A stretch of DNA of 64,000 nt from CAVORB01 sp963698495 (lineage in GTDB: Bacteria; Pseudomonadota; Gammaproteobacteria; Chromatiales; Chromatiaceae), in the NCBI GenBank assembly GCA_963698495.1, contig CAVORB010000023.1, positions 62,001 to 126,000 of the forward strand, read 5' to 3'. The position numbers were made by a program, and so were the translations under genes. The first letter of the stretch is position 1; every line of letters begins with the position of its first letter. Under the pieces are notes generated by a model that did not search any database, was not told the DNA's origin, and saw only the letters and a program-made list of their open reading frames with translations. Positions 8,447 to 16,515 of this stretch are shown here, one piece after another.

Positions 8447-9514
8447 TCAGCGCACGGGCTCAGCCTTCAGCACCAGCGGGGGTGTGCCAGCGACCCTGGG
8501 CCTGTCCGCCTCATCCGGCTGCTCTGGATTCCCGGTGATCTTACGGATCCAGGCGATCTCGTCGGGCGGGATACCTCGGTTCCGGACGTAGGACAGGATC
8601 TCGCCGAGCGCCGAGCGCGAGGCGTCCGTTGCGAGCGCGTGCAGGGTATTGACCGCGAGCAGGCGTCCGTTCCTGTTGTCCCTGACACCCCAGTGATCCG
8701 CGTAGAACTCGAACAGCACCCGCTCCGGATCTTTCACCTGCAAGCGGTCGAGGACCTGCACCAGGCCCTCGTACAGGGCCGGCATGGCGAGGGGGCCCCA
8801 GTCCCTGACCTGTTTGAGCAGCTTGAGCATAGCGTGCTCGGGATCCTCAATGCCGTGGTGAAAGCTCACCCACTGCCAAAGGTGCTCGACCGCCCCGGCG
8901 CGCACCGCCGGGTTGCCGCTCCCGATCTCCGACAGGGAGACGATGAGGGCCAGTAGGTCTTCTCGGCGGATGGGAACCACCCGGAAACCGTCGCCCTCCG
9001 GCTCGAGCATCCAGTAGCCGGGCTCGAAACCAACCGGGAAGATCCGCCCGCCCGATGCCACCCTGACGGTGCCCTCGACCCCTTCCGCGACCCTCAGCCC
9101 CAGGTTGCCCGCGCAGGAGACACCCCGGCGCGGCCGATAGCTGAAACCCGTGATCAGGGTGACATCCTTGTCGTTGAGCGTCGCGCGACGCTCGCCATGC
9201 CAGAGGACATCACCATCCATGTGGACCCAGGATTGCCAGTCGAAGTAGCGGAACGCGGCCGCGGAGAATCCGCCGCCGGCCGACTCGGCGCCGATTTGCG
9301 CCTGATCGACCTCGACCGGCAGGTGCAGATACGGCGTCTCGAAATCGAGGCGAAAACCGGGCGGCGCGCCGGCCGTTGCGTCGAACAAGGTCAACCGCGC
9401 CGTGACCTGACGCCCCAGCCGCCGCAGCATGGGAACCCGGCGCAGGAACGACGTCTGCCGAATGAGCCGCAGCTCCACGGGAAGCAATCGCCGAACCCAG
9501 TTTGAGGAAGTCAT
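8447..9514 (-). CDS. Conserved hypothetical protein, about 355 residues
   Basis: The frame is long and has the codon composition of its neighbours, with balanced protein sequence throughout, so it is a real gene, but no family was recognised. There is no signal peptide and no membrane segment. The first about 200 residues are rich in beta-type sequence (SWVHMDGDVLWHGERRATL, FPVGFEPGYWMLEPEGDGF). The rest is helical, with several tryptophans and many acidic residues. The ATG at 9514 was chosen over a TTG at 9523; neither has a strong ribosome binding site. It is separated from the TauE gene by a terminator hairpin and points away from the membrane-protein pair at 9765. Confidence 0.65.
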   Translation of the reverse strand: MTSSNWVRRLLPVELRLIRQTSFLRRVPMLRRLGRQVTARLTLFDATAGAPPGFRLDFETPYLHLPVEVDQAQIGAESAGGGFSAAAFRYFDWQSWVHMDGDVLWHGERRATLNDKDVTLITGFSYRPRRGVSCAGNLGLRVAEGVEGTVRVASGGRIFPVGFEPGYWMLEPEGDGFRVVPIRREDLLALIVSLSEIGSGNPAVRAGAVEHLWQWVSFHHGIEDPEHAMLKLLKQVRDWGPLAMPALYEGLVQVLDRLQVKDPERVLFEFYADHWGVRDNRNGRLLAVNTLHALATDASRSALGEILSYVRNRGIPPDEIAWIRKITGNPEQPDEADRPRVAGTPPLVLKAEPVR

Positions 9515-9764
9515 GATTACCAAGTATCGGAGCAGATCTCAGAGGCCCTAGACCGATCGAGCACCAGCGGGTCAAAAAAGTCCAGAACCTCCTGATCCGC
9601 CCCTGGCAGCAGCGCCTCGGATGGCCGCAGCCCCATCCACGCGAGGTCGCAAGAGACGGAGGTCAGCAGGACCTGAGCCCGATCGCGCGCAGCTTGCGCC
9701 TTATGCGCCGAGCGTATAAGGGTTACGATACGCCAGATCATCACCACCGAAGAAGTTCATTCGC

Positions 9765-10347
9765 ATGGTAGAAGAACAGCCAACCTCGAAACGCCGACAG
9801 GAGCAGGCGATCCTCCAGCAGCAGTATCGTCGGGCTTTGAGCTCCTTCGAGGGCATCATCCTCAGCCAGATCGACATCAAGAACAAGCTCGGCGACCGCC
9901 TGAACTACAGCATCCAGGCGGGGATCATCATCCTCGGCGCAATCTCCATCTCGATCCTGGTGCTCCTGCTCACCCTGAGCGCACAGATCAACCGCATCTC
10001 CGGGGTGGTGGTGGAGATGAACACGCATTTCACGTCGGTATCCTCGCAGATGACCAAGATTCGCGGCCATATGGCCGAGATGGAGAAACGGGTCGCGCTG
10101 CTCGACCAGATCGACGGCATGACGGCGGTCATGGACCGGGAGATGGCGCAATATCGGCGCGGACATGTCCGTGATGCGCCGGACCGTGCAGGGCATCGAT
10201 GCCCATGTCGCCGCCGTGCGCAACAATGTCGGCAATATCTCGGTGAACATGGACCTGATGAATCGGGAGGTTCAGATCATGAGCGTCGAGATGCTGCAGG
10301 TGTCCAAGCCGGCACGCACCATGAACAAGATGTTCCCTTTCCCCTAG
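9765..10347 (+). pseudogene. Single-pass membrane protein with methionine-rich helical tail, frameshifted
   Basis: After a polar N terminus comes one hydrophobic segment (AGIIILGAISISILVLLLTL) and then a long helical region with methionine every three to seven residues. At about 10153 one extra T shifts the frame. The protein clearly continues as IGADMSVMRRTVQGIDAHV and ends MNKMFPFP at 10347. The restored length is about 193 residues. The next gene encodes a paralogue with the same layout and the same type of C-terminal end (MMPFMP). The function is unknown. The repeated methionines suggest a coiled coil, or possibly copper or heme handling, but neither is shown. Confidence 0.7.
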
Positions 10348-10357
10348 GAGAATGAAG

Positions 10358-10897
10358 ATGGTCGAAGACCCGCGCCGCGCCGTCGTCGAGGTGATCGCTC
10401 GCCTCGGACGGGAGACCCAGCTCCATCTCGACGAGCGCTACCGCCACTTCCGGATCACCGACGGGGTGATCATCCTGACCTCGGTGCTGCTGGTGATCCT
10501 TGCCGTCTTCAACGTCTACTACGTGCGCGTGCTTTACAAGGATCTCGACGCCACCGTCGGCAACATGGAGTCCATGTACAACCATCTCGTGAACGTCGAC
10601 GCCGACATGGAGCTTATCACGGGACACATGGCCGCCTTCGATCGGCACATGAACCGCATGGAGCCCATTACCGGCCACATGGGATCTCTCACCAAGACCT
10701 TGCCCGCCATGCGCGGCGACATGCGCGTGATCGCCGGTGAGATGACGACCATCGAGCAGAGCATGACCCAGGTCGCACAGGGCATGAATGTCATCGACCA
10801 GCGGGTCCACCTGATGAACGGCGGCGTTGCCGCCATGCGCGAGAACGTGCGTCAGATCGCGCGCCCGATGGGCAACATGATGCCCTTCATGCCCTGA
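10358..10897 (+). CDS. Single-pass membrane protein with methionine-rich helical tail
   Basis: About 179 residues: a cytoplasmic N terminus, one membrane segment (GVIILTSVLLVILAVFNVYY) and a long probable coiled coil with repeats of the kind ELITGHMAAFDRHMNRMEP and PITGHMGSLTKTLPAMRGD. It ends in PMGNMMPFMP. It is a paralogue of the preceding frameshifted gene, ten bases upstream, whose start MVEEQ matches this start MVEDP. For that reason, and because AGGAG is seven bases before it, the ATG at 10358 was preferred to the one at 10352. No family function is recognised. The pair may form a hetero-oligomer. Confidence 0.75.
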   Translation: MVEDPRRAVVEVIARLGRETQLHLDERYRHFRITDGVIILTSVLLVILAVFNVYYVRVLYKDLDATVGNMESMYNHLVNVDADMELITGHMAAFDRHMNRMEPITGHMGSLTKTLPAMRGDMRVIAGEMTTIEQSMTQVAQGMNVIDQRVHLMNGGVAAMRENVRQIARPMGNMMPFMP

Positions 10898-10906
10898 GCG
10901 GGGAAC

Positions 10907-11638
10907 TCAGCCCGTCAGCGCCAGCCAGGCGAGCACCGGCGGCAGGCACAAGGCCGTGACGAAGGCGGAGAGGGCCATCGCCAGCCCCGAGAAGGCACCC
11001 ATCTCCCGGCTCACCTGAAACGCCCGCGCGGTGCCGATACCGTGCGCGGTCACGCCCATGGCGATGCCCTTAACGGCGTCGTCGCGCACGCCGAGCAGGC
11101 GGAACACGCCGCCGCCGACAACGGCGCCGAGAATCCCGGTCGCCACCACCAGCACCGCGGTAAGGGACGGATGCCCGCCGAGTTTCTCGGCGATGCCCAT
11201 CGCGACCGGTGCCGTGACCGACTTGGGGGCAAGCGAGATCAGGGTCCCCTGGTCGGCCCCCATGAGGGCCGCAACCGCCACTGCCGAGAGCGCCGCCGCC
11301 AGGCCGCCGGTGACCACGGCGACCGCAACCGGAAGCCACAGGGATCGCAACCTGGCACGGCTGCGATAGATTGGGATCGCCAGGGACACGGTGGCCGGCC
11401 CGAGCAGGAAGTGCACGAACTGGGCGCCGTCGAAGTAGGTCCAGTAAGGCGTGTCCGTTGCCACCAGCACGGCAATCAACAGCCCTACCGTGAGCGCGAC
11501 CGGGTTGAGCAGCGGACTCGACCCGGCAAGGAGGTACAACCGGTGGGCTGCCAGGTAGCAGACCAGGGTCGCCGTGAGCCACAGCAGAGGCGAGGCCGAG
11601 AGATAGACCCAGACCTCGAACAGGGGGTTAGCCGTCAT
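10907..11638 (-). CDS. lrgB: LrgB/CidB family membrane protein
   Basis: The 243-residue protein is highly hydrophobic with LrgB landmarks: LLNPVALTVGLLIAVL, FVHFLLGPATVSLAIP, APKSVTAPVAMGIAEKLGG and AHGIGTARAFQVSREMG. LrgB works with LrgA, encoded just upstream with overlapping ends (11628-11638). In Gram-positive bacteria the pair modulates murein hydrolases or pyruvate uptake; in plants and some bacteria a relative exports glycolate or glycerate. In this organism a role in export of a two- or three-carbon acid is as likely as autolysis control. It is convergent with the methionine-rich pair, with nine bases between them. Confidence 0.92.
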   Translation of the reverse strand: MTANPLFEVWVYLSASPLLWLTATLVCYLAAHRLYLLAGSSPLLNPVALTVGLLIAVLVATDTPYWTYFDGAQFVHFLLGPATVSLAIPIYRSRARLRSLWLPVAVAVVTGGLAAALSAVAVAALMGADQGTLISLAPKSVTAPVAMGIAEKLGGHPSLTAVLVVATGILGAVVGGGVFRLLGVRDDAVKGIAMGVTAHGIGTARAFQVSREMGAFSGLAMALSAFVTALCLPPVLAWLALTG

Positions 11639-11993
11639 CCCGGGCGTCCCCCTTGCCGGTGAGCCGTTGCACGCCCAGCATGGTCAATGCGGTCACGGCA
11701 AAACCGATCAGGGTGCTGATGATGAGGGCCAGGGTCAGCACCTGCCAATCCTGGCGAATGCCGTCCCAGTGGACCATCACCCCCACCCCCGCCGGGACGA
11801 ACAGCAGGGGAAGGTGCTCGAGCAGCGCGGCGGTCGTGGTCTCCACGCGCGATGAGATGCCGCCGCGCCAGAACAGCCAGCCGAGCAACAGCAGCATCCC
11901 GATGACGGGTCCCGGCACCGGCATCGCCAAGACCCGCACCCCCAGCTCGCCGGCCAGCTGACAGAGGAGGATCAAGGTCAGGGCGTGGAGCAT
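11628..11993 (-). CDS. lrgA: LrgA/CidA family membrane protein
   Basis: The 121-residue protein with four hydrophobic segments matches the holin-like LrgA/CidA family, including the block MPVPGPVIGMLLLLGWL and LFVPAGVGVMVHW. It is the usual partner of LrgB, whose start overlaps its end by 11 bases, so the two are translationally coupled. Its own start lies inside the end of the upstream methyltransferase gene, which places all three in one transcript. Confidence 0.92.
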   Translation of the reverse strand: MLHALTLILLCQLAGELGVRVLAMPVPGPVIGMLLLLGWLFWRGGISSRVETTTAALLEHLPLLFVPAGVGVMVHWDGIRQDWQVLTLALIISTLIGFAVTALTMLGVQRLTGKGDARDDG

Positions 11994-12868
11994 GCCGAAT
12001 CTCCGTCCAGAGCGGCCGCGCAGAAGGCGATGTAGGGCGCCATCGGCTCGTCCGGCGCGTCATAGTAACGGGTCTGCACCCGATACCCGAGATCCGCGAA
12101 GATGCCCCACAGCTCGCGGGGGGAGATGGGGTAGTCCCGCTCGCGCATGTGCGCCAGGGTGCTCGCCGTGCCTTCGGGATCGCCGCCGCGGGCCAGCAAT
12201 GTCCGGCGCATTCGCTCCAGGTAGTCGTTCCGCCACGCCGGATCCTCCGCTGCCCGATCTTCCGGAAGCGCGGCGGGTCCGACGCCAGCCTCCCGCAGCC
12301 GCTCGGGAGCCACCAGCCGCCAGGATTCCCTGGGATTGTCCGGGTCGGCGTCCGGTCTGCGCCGATAGGGCGTGGCGTCGGGCCGATAGACGTCATGGCT
12401 GAGCACCAGGCCCGGTCGTGTGAGCAGGGACCGCACCTGAAGCCCGAGAAAGCGGATCTCCTCCGGCGTTCCGTGGTGGAGATTCATGCCGCTGTAGACG
12501 AGATCGAAACCGTCCTCCAGCCCGAGACCGTCCAAGTCCCAGGCATTACCCTCCAGCAGCCTGCTCGCGACAACATTGTCCGGAAAACGGAACCCCGCGG
12601 CCTGGGCCACCTGGTCCGGGTTGAGGTCGATCCCGGTGTAGGCGAAACGTCGATCGGGGAAGGCGCCCATGACGGCCGAGATGGTGAGCGGCAGCCCGCC
12701 GCAGGCTAGGTCGAGCACCCGCAGCGGCCGATCGGACGGCACCGTTCGCGTCCAGTCCTCCAGAACGGCGATCGCGGCCGCAGCGGCCTCGCGGTGCAAC
12801 AAGGCGTTGACATCCAGCAGGAAGCGATAATAGCCGCTCCGATTGAACAGGGGCTCGCGACGCATCAC
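11978..12868 (-). CDS. Class I SAM-dependent methyltransferase
   Basis: The 296-residue protein has a Rossmann-type methyltransferase core with motif I VLDLACGGLPLTISAV (about residue 50), an acidic residue at the end of the second strand (YTGIDLNPDQV) and VYSGMNLHH as the motif IV region. The C-terminal third is specific to the family and ends YDAPDEPMAPYIAFCAA. The substrate is unknown. It overlaps the start of lrgA by 16 bases. Two adjacent ATG codons start the frame (12868 and 12865) after a GATCAGGTG stretch. Confidence 0.8.
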   Translation of the reverse strand: MMRREPLFNRSGYYRFLLDVNALLHREAAAAAIAVLEDWTRTVPSDRPLRVLDLACGGLPLTISAVMGAFPDRRFAYTGIDLNPDQVAQAAGFRFPDNVVASRLLEGNAWDLDGLGLEDGFDLVYSGMNLHHGTPEEIRFLGLQVRSLLTRPGLVLSHDVYRPDATPYRRRPDADPDNPRESWRLVAPERLREAGVGPAALPEDRAAEDPAWRNDYLERMRRTLLARGGDPEGTASTLAHMRERDYPISPRELWGIFADLGYRVQTRYYDAPDEPMAPYIAFCAAALDGDSACSTP

Positions 12869-13125
12869 CTGATCCCTACCAATTGCATGAGGACACCGGG
12901 CGCCCGACTGGTTCGCCCGATGTCATTCTTCTGCCTGCCGGCTGGACGGTGACACGACCCTGCCGCACCATCGGCGAATTCTGGATCGCGCAACCGGAGG
13001 CCACGAATTTACAGCATCGCGGCAGCCATGGCAGCATCGCCCCGCCAGGCTCAAACGAAAAACGACTGGACAGGTAACTTGGATCGGGCGCCCCGCCAGA
13101 GGCGCCCGCGGGAGAACGCAAAACC

Positions 13126-14130
13126 GTGGACCCTTTGACACAAGGCCTGGTCGGAGCCGCCCTCGCCCAATCCGCCGCCAGACCGAACGAGACCAGGATC
13201 GCCGCGGCGATCGGTGCCGGGGCGGGTCTGCTGGCAGACGCGGACGTGCTGATCCGCTCCTCCACCGATCCGCTGCTCACCCTGGAGTACCACCGCCACT
13301 TCACCCACTCGATTTTCTTCGTTCCCCTCGGGGCCCTGATCGCCGCCCTCATCCTGTGGCCCTTCCTGCGTTCCCGGCTCGCCTTCTCGCGGCTCTATCT
13401 GTTCGCGTTCCTGGGGTACGCCCTGAGCGGGGTGCTCGACGCATTCACCAGCTACGGGACGCACCTGTTCTGGCCCTTGAGCGATGAGCGGGTCGCCTGG
13501 AACCTGATCGCCATCGTCGATCCCGTCTTCACCCTGACGCTGCTGGCGGCAGTGTCGGTGGCCCTGATCAAGCGCCTGCCCCATGCCGCCTGGATCGGAC
13601 TCGCGCTCGCCGGTCTCTACCTCGTCGGCGGAGGGGTGCAGCAGCATCGGGCGGAAGGGGTCGCCCGTGCGATCGCCGCGGAGCGCCAGCACGTTATCGA
13701 GCGCCTCCTGGTCAAGCCCACGCTGGGCAACATCCTGCTCTGGCGAACCGTCTACCAGTCCGGCGACCGGTTTCACGTGGACGCCGTGCGTGTCGGCCTC
13801 GGGTCGACCCGCGTCTACCCCGGCGGCCGACTGGCCAGGATCGTACCCGAAAGGGACCTGACCGCCCTGCCCCCTGACTCAACCGCGCTGCGGGATGCGA
13901 TGCGATTCTCCGCATTCGCCGACGGCTACACGGTCACCCACCCGGAGCGCCCGGATGTGCTGGGAGACGTTCGGTACGCCAACAGCCCCAACGGACTCAT
14001 CCCCCTGTGGGGCCTAGCCCTGAACCCCGACCGGCCGCAGGAGCACGGACGTTACCTGTTCTTCCGGGACCTCGGCAGGGAGCAGCGGGCACGGTTCTGG
14101 GCGATGCTCAGGGGTCACGAGGTCCCGTAG
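13126..14130 (+). CDS. Membrane-bound metal-dependent hydrolase, YdjM/YbcI (DUF457-like) family
   Basis: The 334-residue protein starts MDPLTQGLVGAALAQSA, typical of this family, and carries the metal-binding pattern YHRHFTHSIFF at about residue 55 and DAFTSYGTH near residue 105. Four or five membrane segments occupy the first 190 residues, and a soluble tail of about 140 residues follows. The biochemical substrate of the family is not established. The start is GTG. A hairpin GGGCGCC/GGCGCCC lies at 13086-13107, just before it. The gene overlaps the converging flippase gene by 23 bases. Confidence 0.8.
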   Translation: MDPLTQGLVGAALAQSAARPNETRIAAAIGAGAGLLADADVLIRSSTDPLLTLEYHRHFTHSIFFVPLGALIAALILWPFLRSRLAFSRLYLFAFLGYALSGVLDAFTSYGTHLFWPLSDERVAWNLIAIVDPVFTLTLLAAVSVALIKRLPHAAWIGLALAGLYLVGGGVQQHRAEGVARAIAAERQHVIERLLVKPTLGNILLWRTVYQSGDRFHVDAVRVGLGSTRVYPGGRLARIVPERDLTALPPDSTALRDAMRFSAFADGYTVTHPERPDVLGDVRYANSPNGLIPLWGLALNPDRPQEHGRYLFFRDLGREQRARFWAMLRGHEVP

Positions 14131-15625
14131 CCGGTGGTGGCGGCGGCGAACCCGGAATCCGCCGCAGCAGCGCCCGCCCGTCGACCAGATACACGGCGCC
14201 GAGATAGACAGCCAGGCACAGGGTCCCGGCGAGGAAGAAGTGCATCCCGACCCCCTCGACGAGCCAGCGGCCGATGCCGTAGAGGCCGAGTCCGAGGCCG
14301 ATGTAGCCGAGCACGCGCTTCACGTCGTAGGGCACCGGGTAATACCTGCGGCCGAGAAGATAGGAGATGATCACCATGGCCCCGTAGCAGGCCAGGTGCG
14401 CCCATGCCGCCCCGACGTACCCGTATCTCGGCACCAGCCACAGCAGCAGCGTGACCGTGATGCCGGCGCCCGCCAGGGACACCCAGGCACCCGTCAGGGT
14501 GCGGTCGGTGAGCTTGTACCAGATCGATAGATTCACGTAGATGCCCAGCAGCAGGTTCGCCAGCAGCAGGATGGGCACGACGTGCAGACCCTCCCGGTAG
14601 GGCGCGCCCACGAAGTACTGGAACAGGTCCATGTACAGGGTGACCAGGAGGAAGATGAAGACGCAGAAGATGAGGAACCAGTTGAGCACCAGGGCGTAGA
14701 TCCGACGCGCATCGGCCTGCCTCGCGTAGGCGAAGAAGAAGGGCTCCCCGGCGTAGCGGAAGGCCTGGATGAAGAGCGTCATCAGGATCGAGAGCTTGTA
14801 GGAAGCCCCGTAGATGCCGAGCTGGGCCATGTTGGTCTCCGCATCGTAGGGCAGCAGATACTTTAGCGCGGCACGGTCGAGCATCTCGTTGACGATGCCG
14901 GCCAGACCGATGACCACCATCGGCAGCGAGTAACGGATCAGGCGCCGGAACAGCCCGCCGTCGAAGCCCGCGGCGGCGCCCCGCAGCTCCGGGGTCAGCA
15001 GCGCCAGCTTAAGCGCGCTGGAGGCAAGGTTGGCGAGGAACACGTAGCCCACCCCGATACTCGGGTCCCACAGCCGTCCGAGCAGGGACTGGGGGTCTGC
15101 CTCGTACGCCTGCCGGCACAGCACGATGAAGAACAGGTTGAGACCGATGTTGACCCCGATCTCGATCAGCTTGATCAGGGCGAAGCGCAACGCCCGGTTC
15201 TCGGCCCGCAGCCGGGCGAAGGCCACCGCTCCCACCGAGTCGATCGCCAGGATGGCGGCCACCCACCAGATATACTCCGGGTGCGCGGCGTGACGCAGGA
15301 CCTCGGCGATCGGCTCACGGAGCAGGTAGGCGGCGAGGAAAAAGGCGCCATTGACCAGGATCAGAAAGCGAATAACGGTGGCGAACACCGTCTCCGCGGG
15401 CCATTCCCCCCCCTCGCGAAACCGGAAGTAGCCGGTCTCCAGCCCGAAGGCCAGCAGCACCGCGAGGAAACCCATGTAGGCGTAGAACTCGGCCACCACG
15501 CCGTAGTCAGCGGGCACGAAGGTATAGGTGTACAGCGGGACCAGCAGGTAGTTGAGAAAACGCCCGAGGACGCTGCTGACGCCGTAGACCGCGGTCTGGG
15601 ATGCGAGTCGTCTGATCGGGTTCAA
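14108..15625 (-). CDS. Polysaccharide flippase (Wzx/MATE-like, MOP superfamily)
   Basis: The 505-residue protein has 12 to 14 hydrophobic segments and the N-terminal pattern of lipid-linked oligosaccharide flippases (SQTAVYGVSSVLGRFLNYLL, VPLYTYTFVPADYGVVAEFY). Such proteins move undecaprenyl-linked sugar units across the inner membrane for O-antigen, capsule or exopolysaccharide. No glycosyltransferases are adjacent, so the polymer is unknown. Its 3' end overlaps the converging hydrolase gene. Confidence 0.87.
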   Translation of the reverse strand: MNPIRRLASQTAVYGVSSVLGRFLNYLLVPLYTYTFVPADYGVVAEFYAYMGFLAVLLAFGLETGYFRFREGGEWPAETVFATVIRFLILVNGAFFLAAYLLREPIAEVLRHAAHPEYIWWVAAILAIDSVGAVAFARLRAENRALRFALIKLIEIGVNIGLNLFFIVLCRQAYEADPQSLLGRLWDPSIGVGYVFLANLASSALKLALLTPELRGAAAGFDGGLFRRLIRYSLPMVVIGLAGIVNEMLDRAALKYLLPYDAETNMAQLGIYGASYKLSILMTLFIQAFRYAGEPFFFAYARQADARRIYALVLNWFLIFCVFIFLLVTLYMDLFQYFVGAPYREGLHVVPILLLANLLLGIYVNLSIWYKLTDRTLTGAWVSLAGAGITVTLLLWLVPRYGYVGAAWAHLACYGAMVIISYLLGRRYYPVPYDVKRVLGYIGLGLGLYGIGRWLVEGVGMHFFLAGTLCLAVYLGAVYLVDGRALLRRIPGSPPPPPATGPRDP

Positions 15626-15817
15626 GGTCGGGATGGCGGGTGCTCGCGGACGGGTGGTGCCAGCCGCTATTCTAACCCCCTGCGAGCAGGACCGACGGGC
15701 GGACCGAGGGTCGAAGCCGCCGTTGCCGTGCAGCGCGCTCGCGCAACGTCGATGGGTGAGAGAATGCCGGCTAACCGAGCTCGAAACCCTGCAATCCGGC
15801 GACCGAGGAGGCTGAAC

Positions 15818-16405
15818 ATGAGGCGAGAGAGCACGCGAGGGTATCTCCGGTCGATGTCCATCCCGTTCCTGGCGGGCTGCGTCGCAGGCGCGGTCCGGGC
15901 GGACGTGAGCACCGACCAGGACGCGGAAACCGGTCTCCGGTCATGGACGTGGTCGCACCAGGGCGTCTCCATCGAGCTGGTGCAGCGCCTGCCGGACCAA
16001 ACCCGCGCCTTCTTCCTCGGTCGCGGCTTCAGCGCGGAGGACGCCGACCGGATAGGCCGCGCCTGCGTATTCCAGACCATCTTCCGCAACGGCGGCGCGC
16101 AGGCCGTCGAGTACGACCTCGGCGACTGGTCGCTCGGTCATGGAAGCGAGCGCAGCGCGCTCCGCACCCGCGAGGTCTGGGACCGGGAATGGGAGAGCCA
16201 GGGCATCGACCAGCCCGCCCGCATCGCCTTCCGCTGGTCTCTGCTGCCGACCGTGCAGCGTTTCGAGCCCGGTGACTACAACTGGGGCATGACCAGTTTC
16301 GGTCTCCCGCCGGGCGCGCGGTTCGACCTGTCGCTGGTCATGGAGATCGGCGGTGAGCGGGTGACGGGCGAGATCCCCGCGGTGGTGTGCGCCGCCGACC
16401 GCTGA
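15818..16405 (+). CDS. Exported hypothetical protein
   Basis: The 195-residue protein has a short signal sequence (MSIPFLAGCVAGAVRA, near residues 13-28) that may be cleaved by signal peptidase I at VRA or processed as a lipoprotein at AGC. The mature part is mostly beta-type, with WSHQGVSIELVQRLPDQTR and a stretch GRGFSAEDADRIGRACVFQT, and a partly conserved-looking pair of cysteines. No family name is known to me for it. GAGGAG lies eight bases before the ATG. It ends facing pepN across a double-hairpin terminator. Confidence 0.7.
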   Translation: MRRESTRGYLRSMSIPFLAGCVAGAVRADVSTDQDAETGLRSWTWSHQGVSIELVQRLPDQTRAFFLGRGFSAEDADRIGRACVFQTIFRNGGAQAVEYDLGDWSLGHGSERSALRTREVWDREWESQGIDQPARIAFRWSLLPTVQRFEPGDYNWGMTSFGLPPGARFDLSLVMEIGGERVTGEIPAVVCAADR

Positions 16406-16435
16406 GGACCAAGCACGCCCGGACGCTTTGGTCTC

Positions 16436-16480
16436 ACGGGGACAGGTCCCCGTCGCCTGCTCGCAAAGCGATGAGCAGGC
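16436..16480. terminator. Tandem hairpins between convergent genes
   Basis: Two perfect stems lie side by side: ACGGGGAC-AG-GTCCCCGT (16436-16453) and GCCTGCTC-N10-GAGCAGGC (16455-16480). They sit between the exported protein (plus) and pepN (minus), where both transcripts must end. Neither has a long T run, so termination strength is uncertain. Confidence 0.5.
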
Positions 16481-16515
16481 AGGCGCGCCCAGATCGCCCG
16501 CATCCGCTCGCGGCT

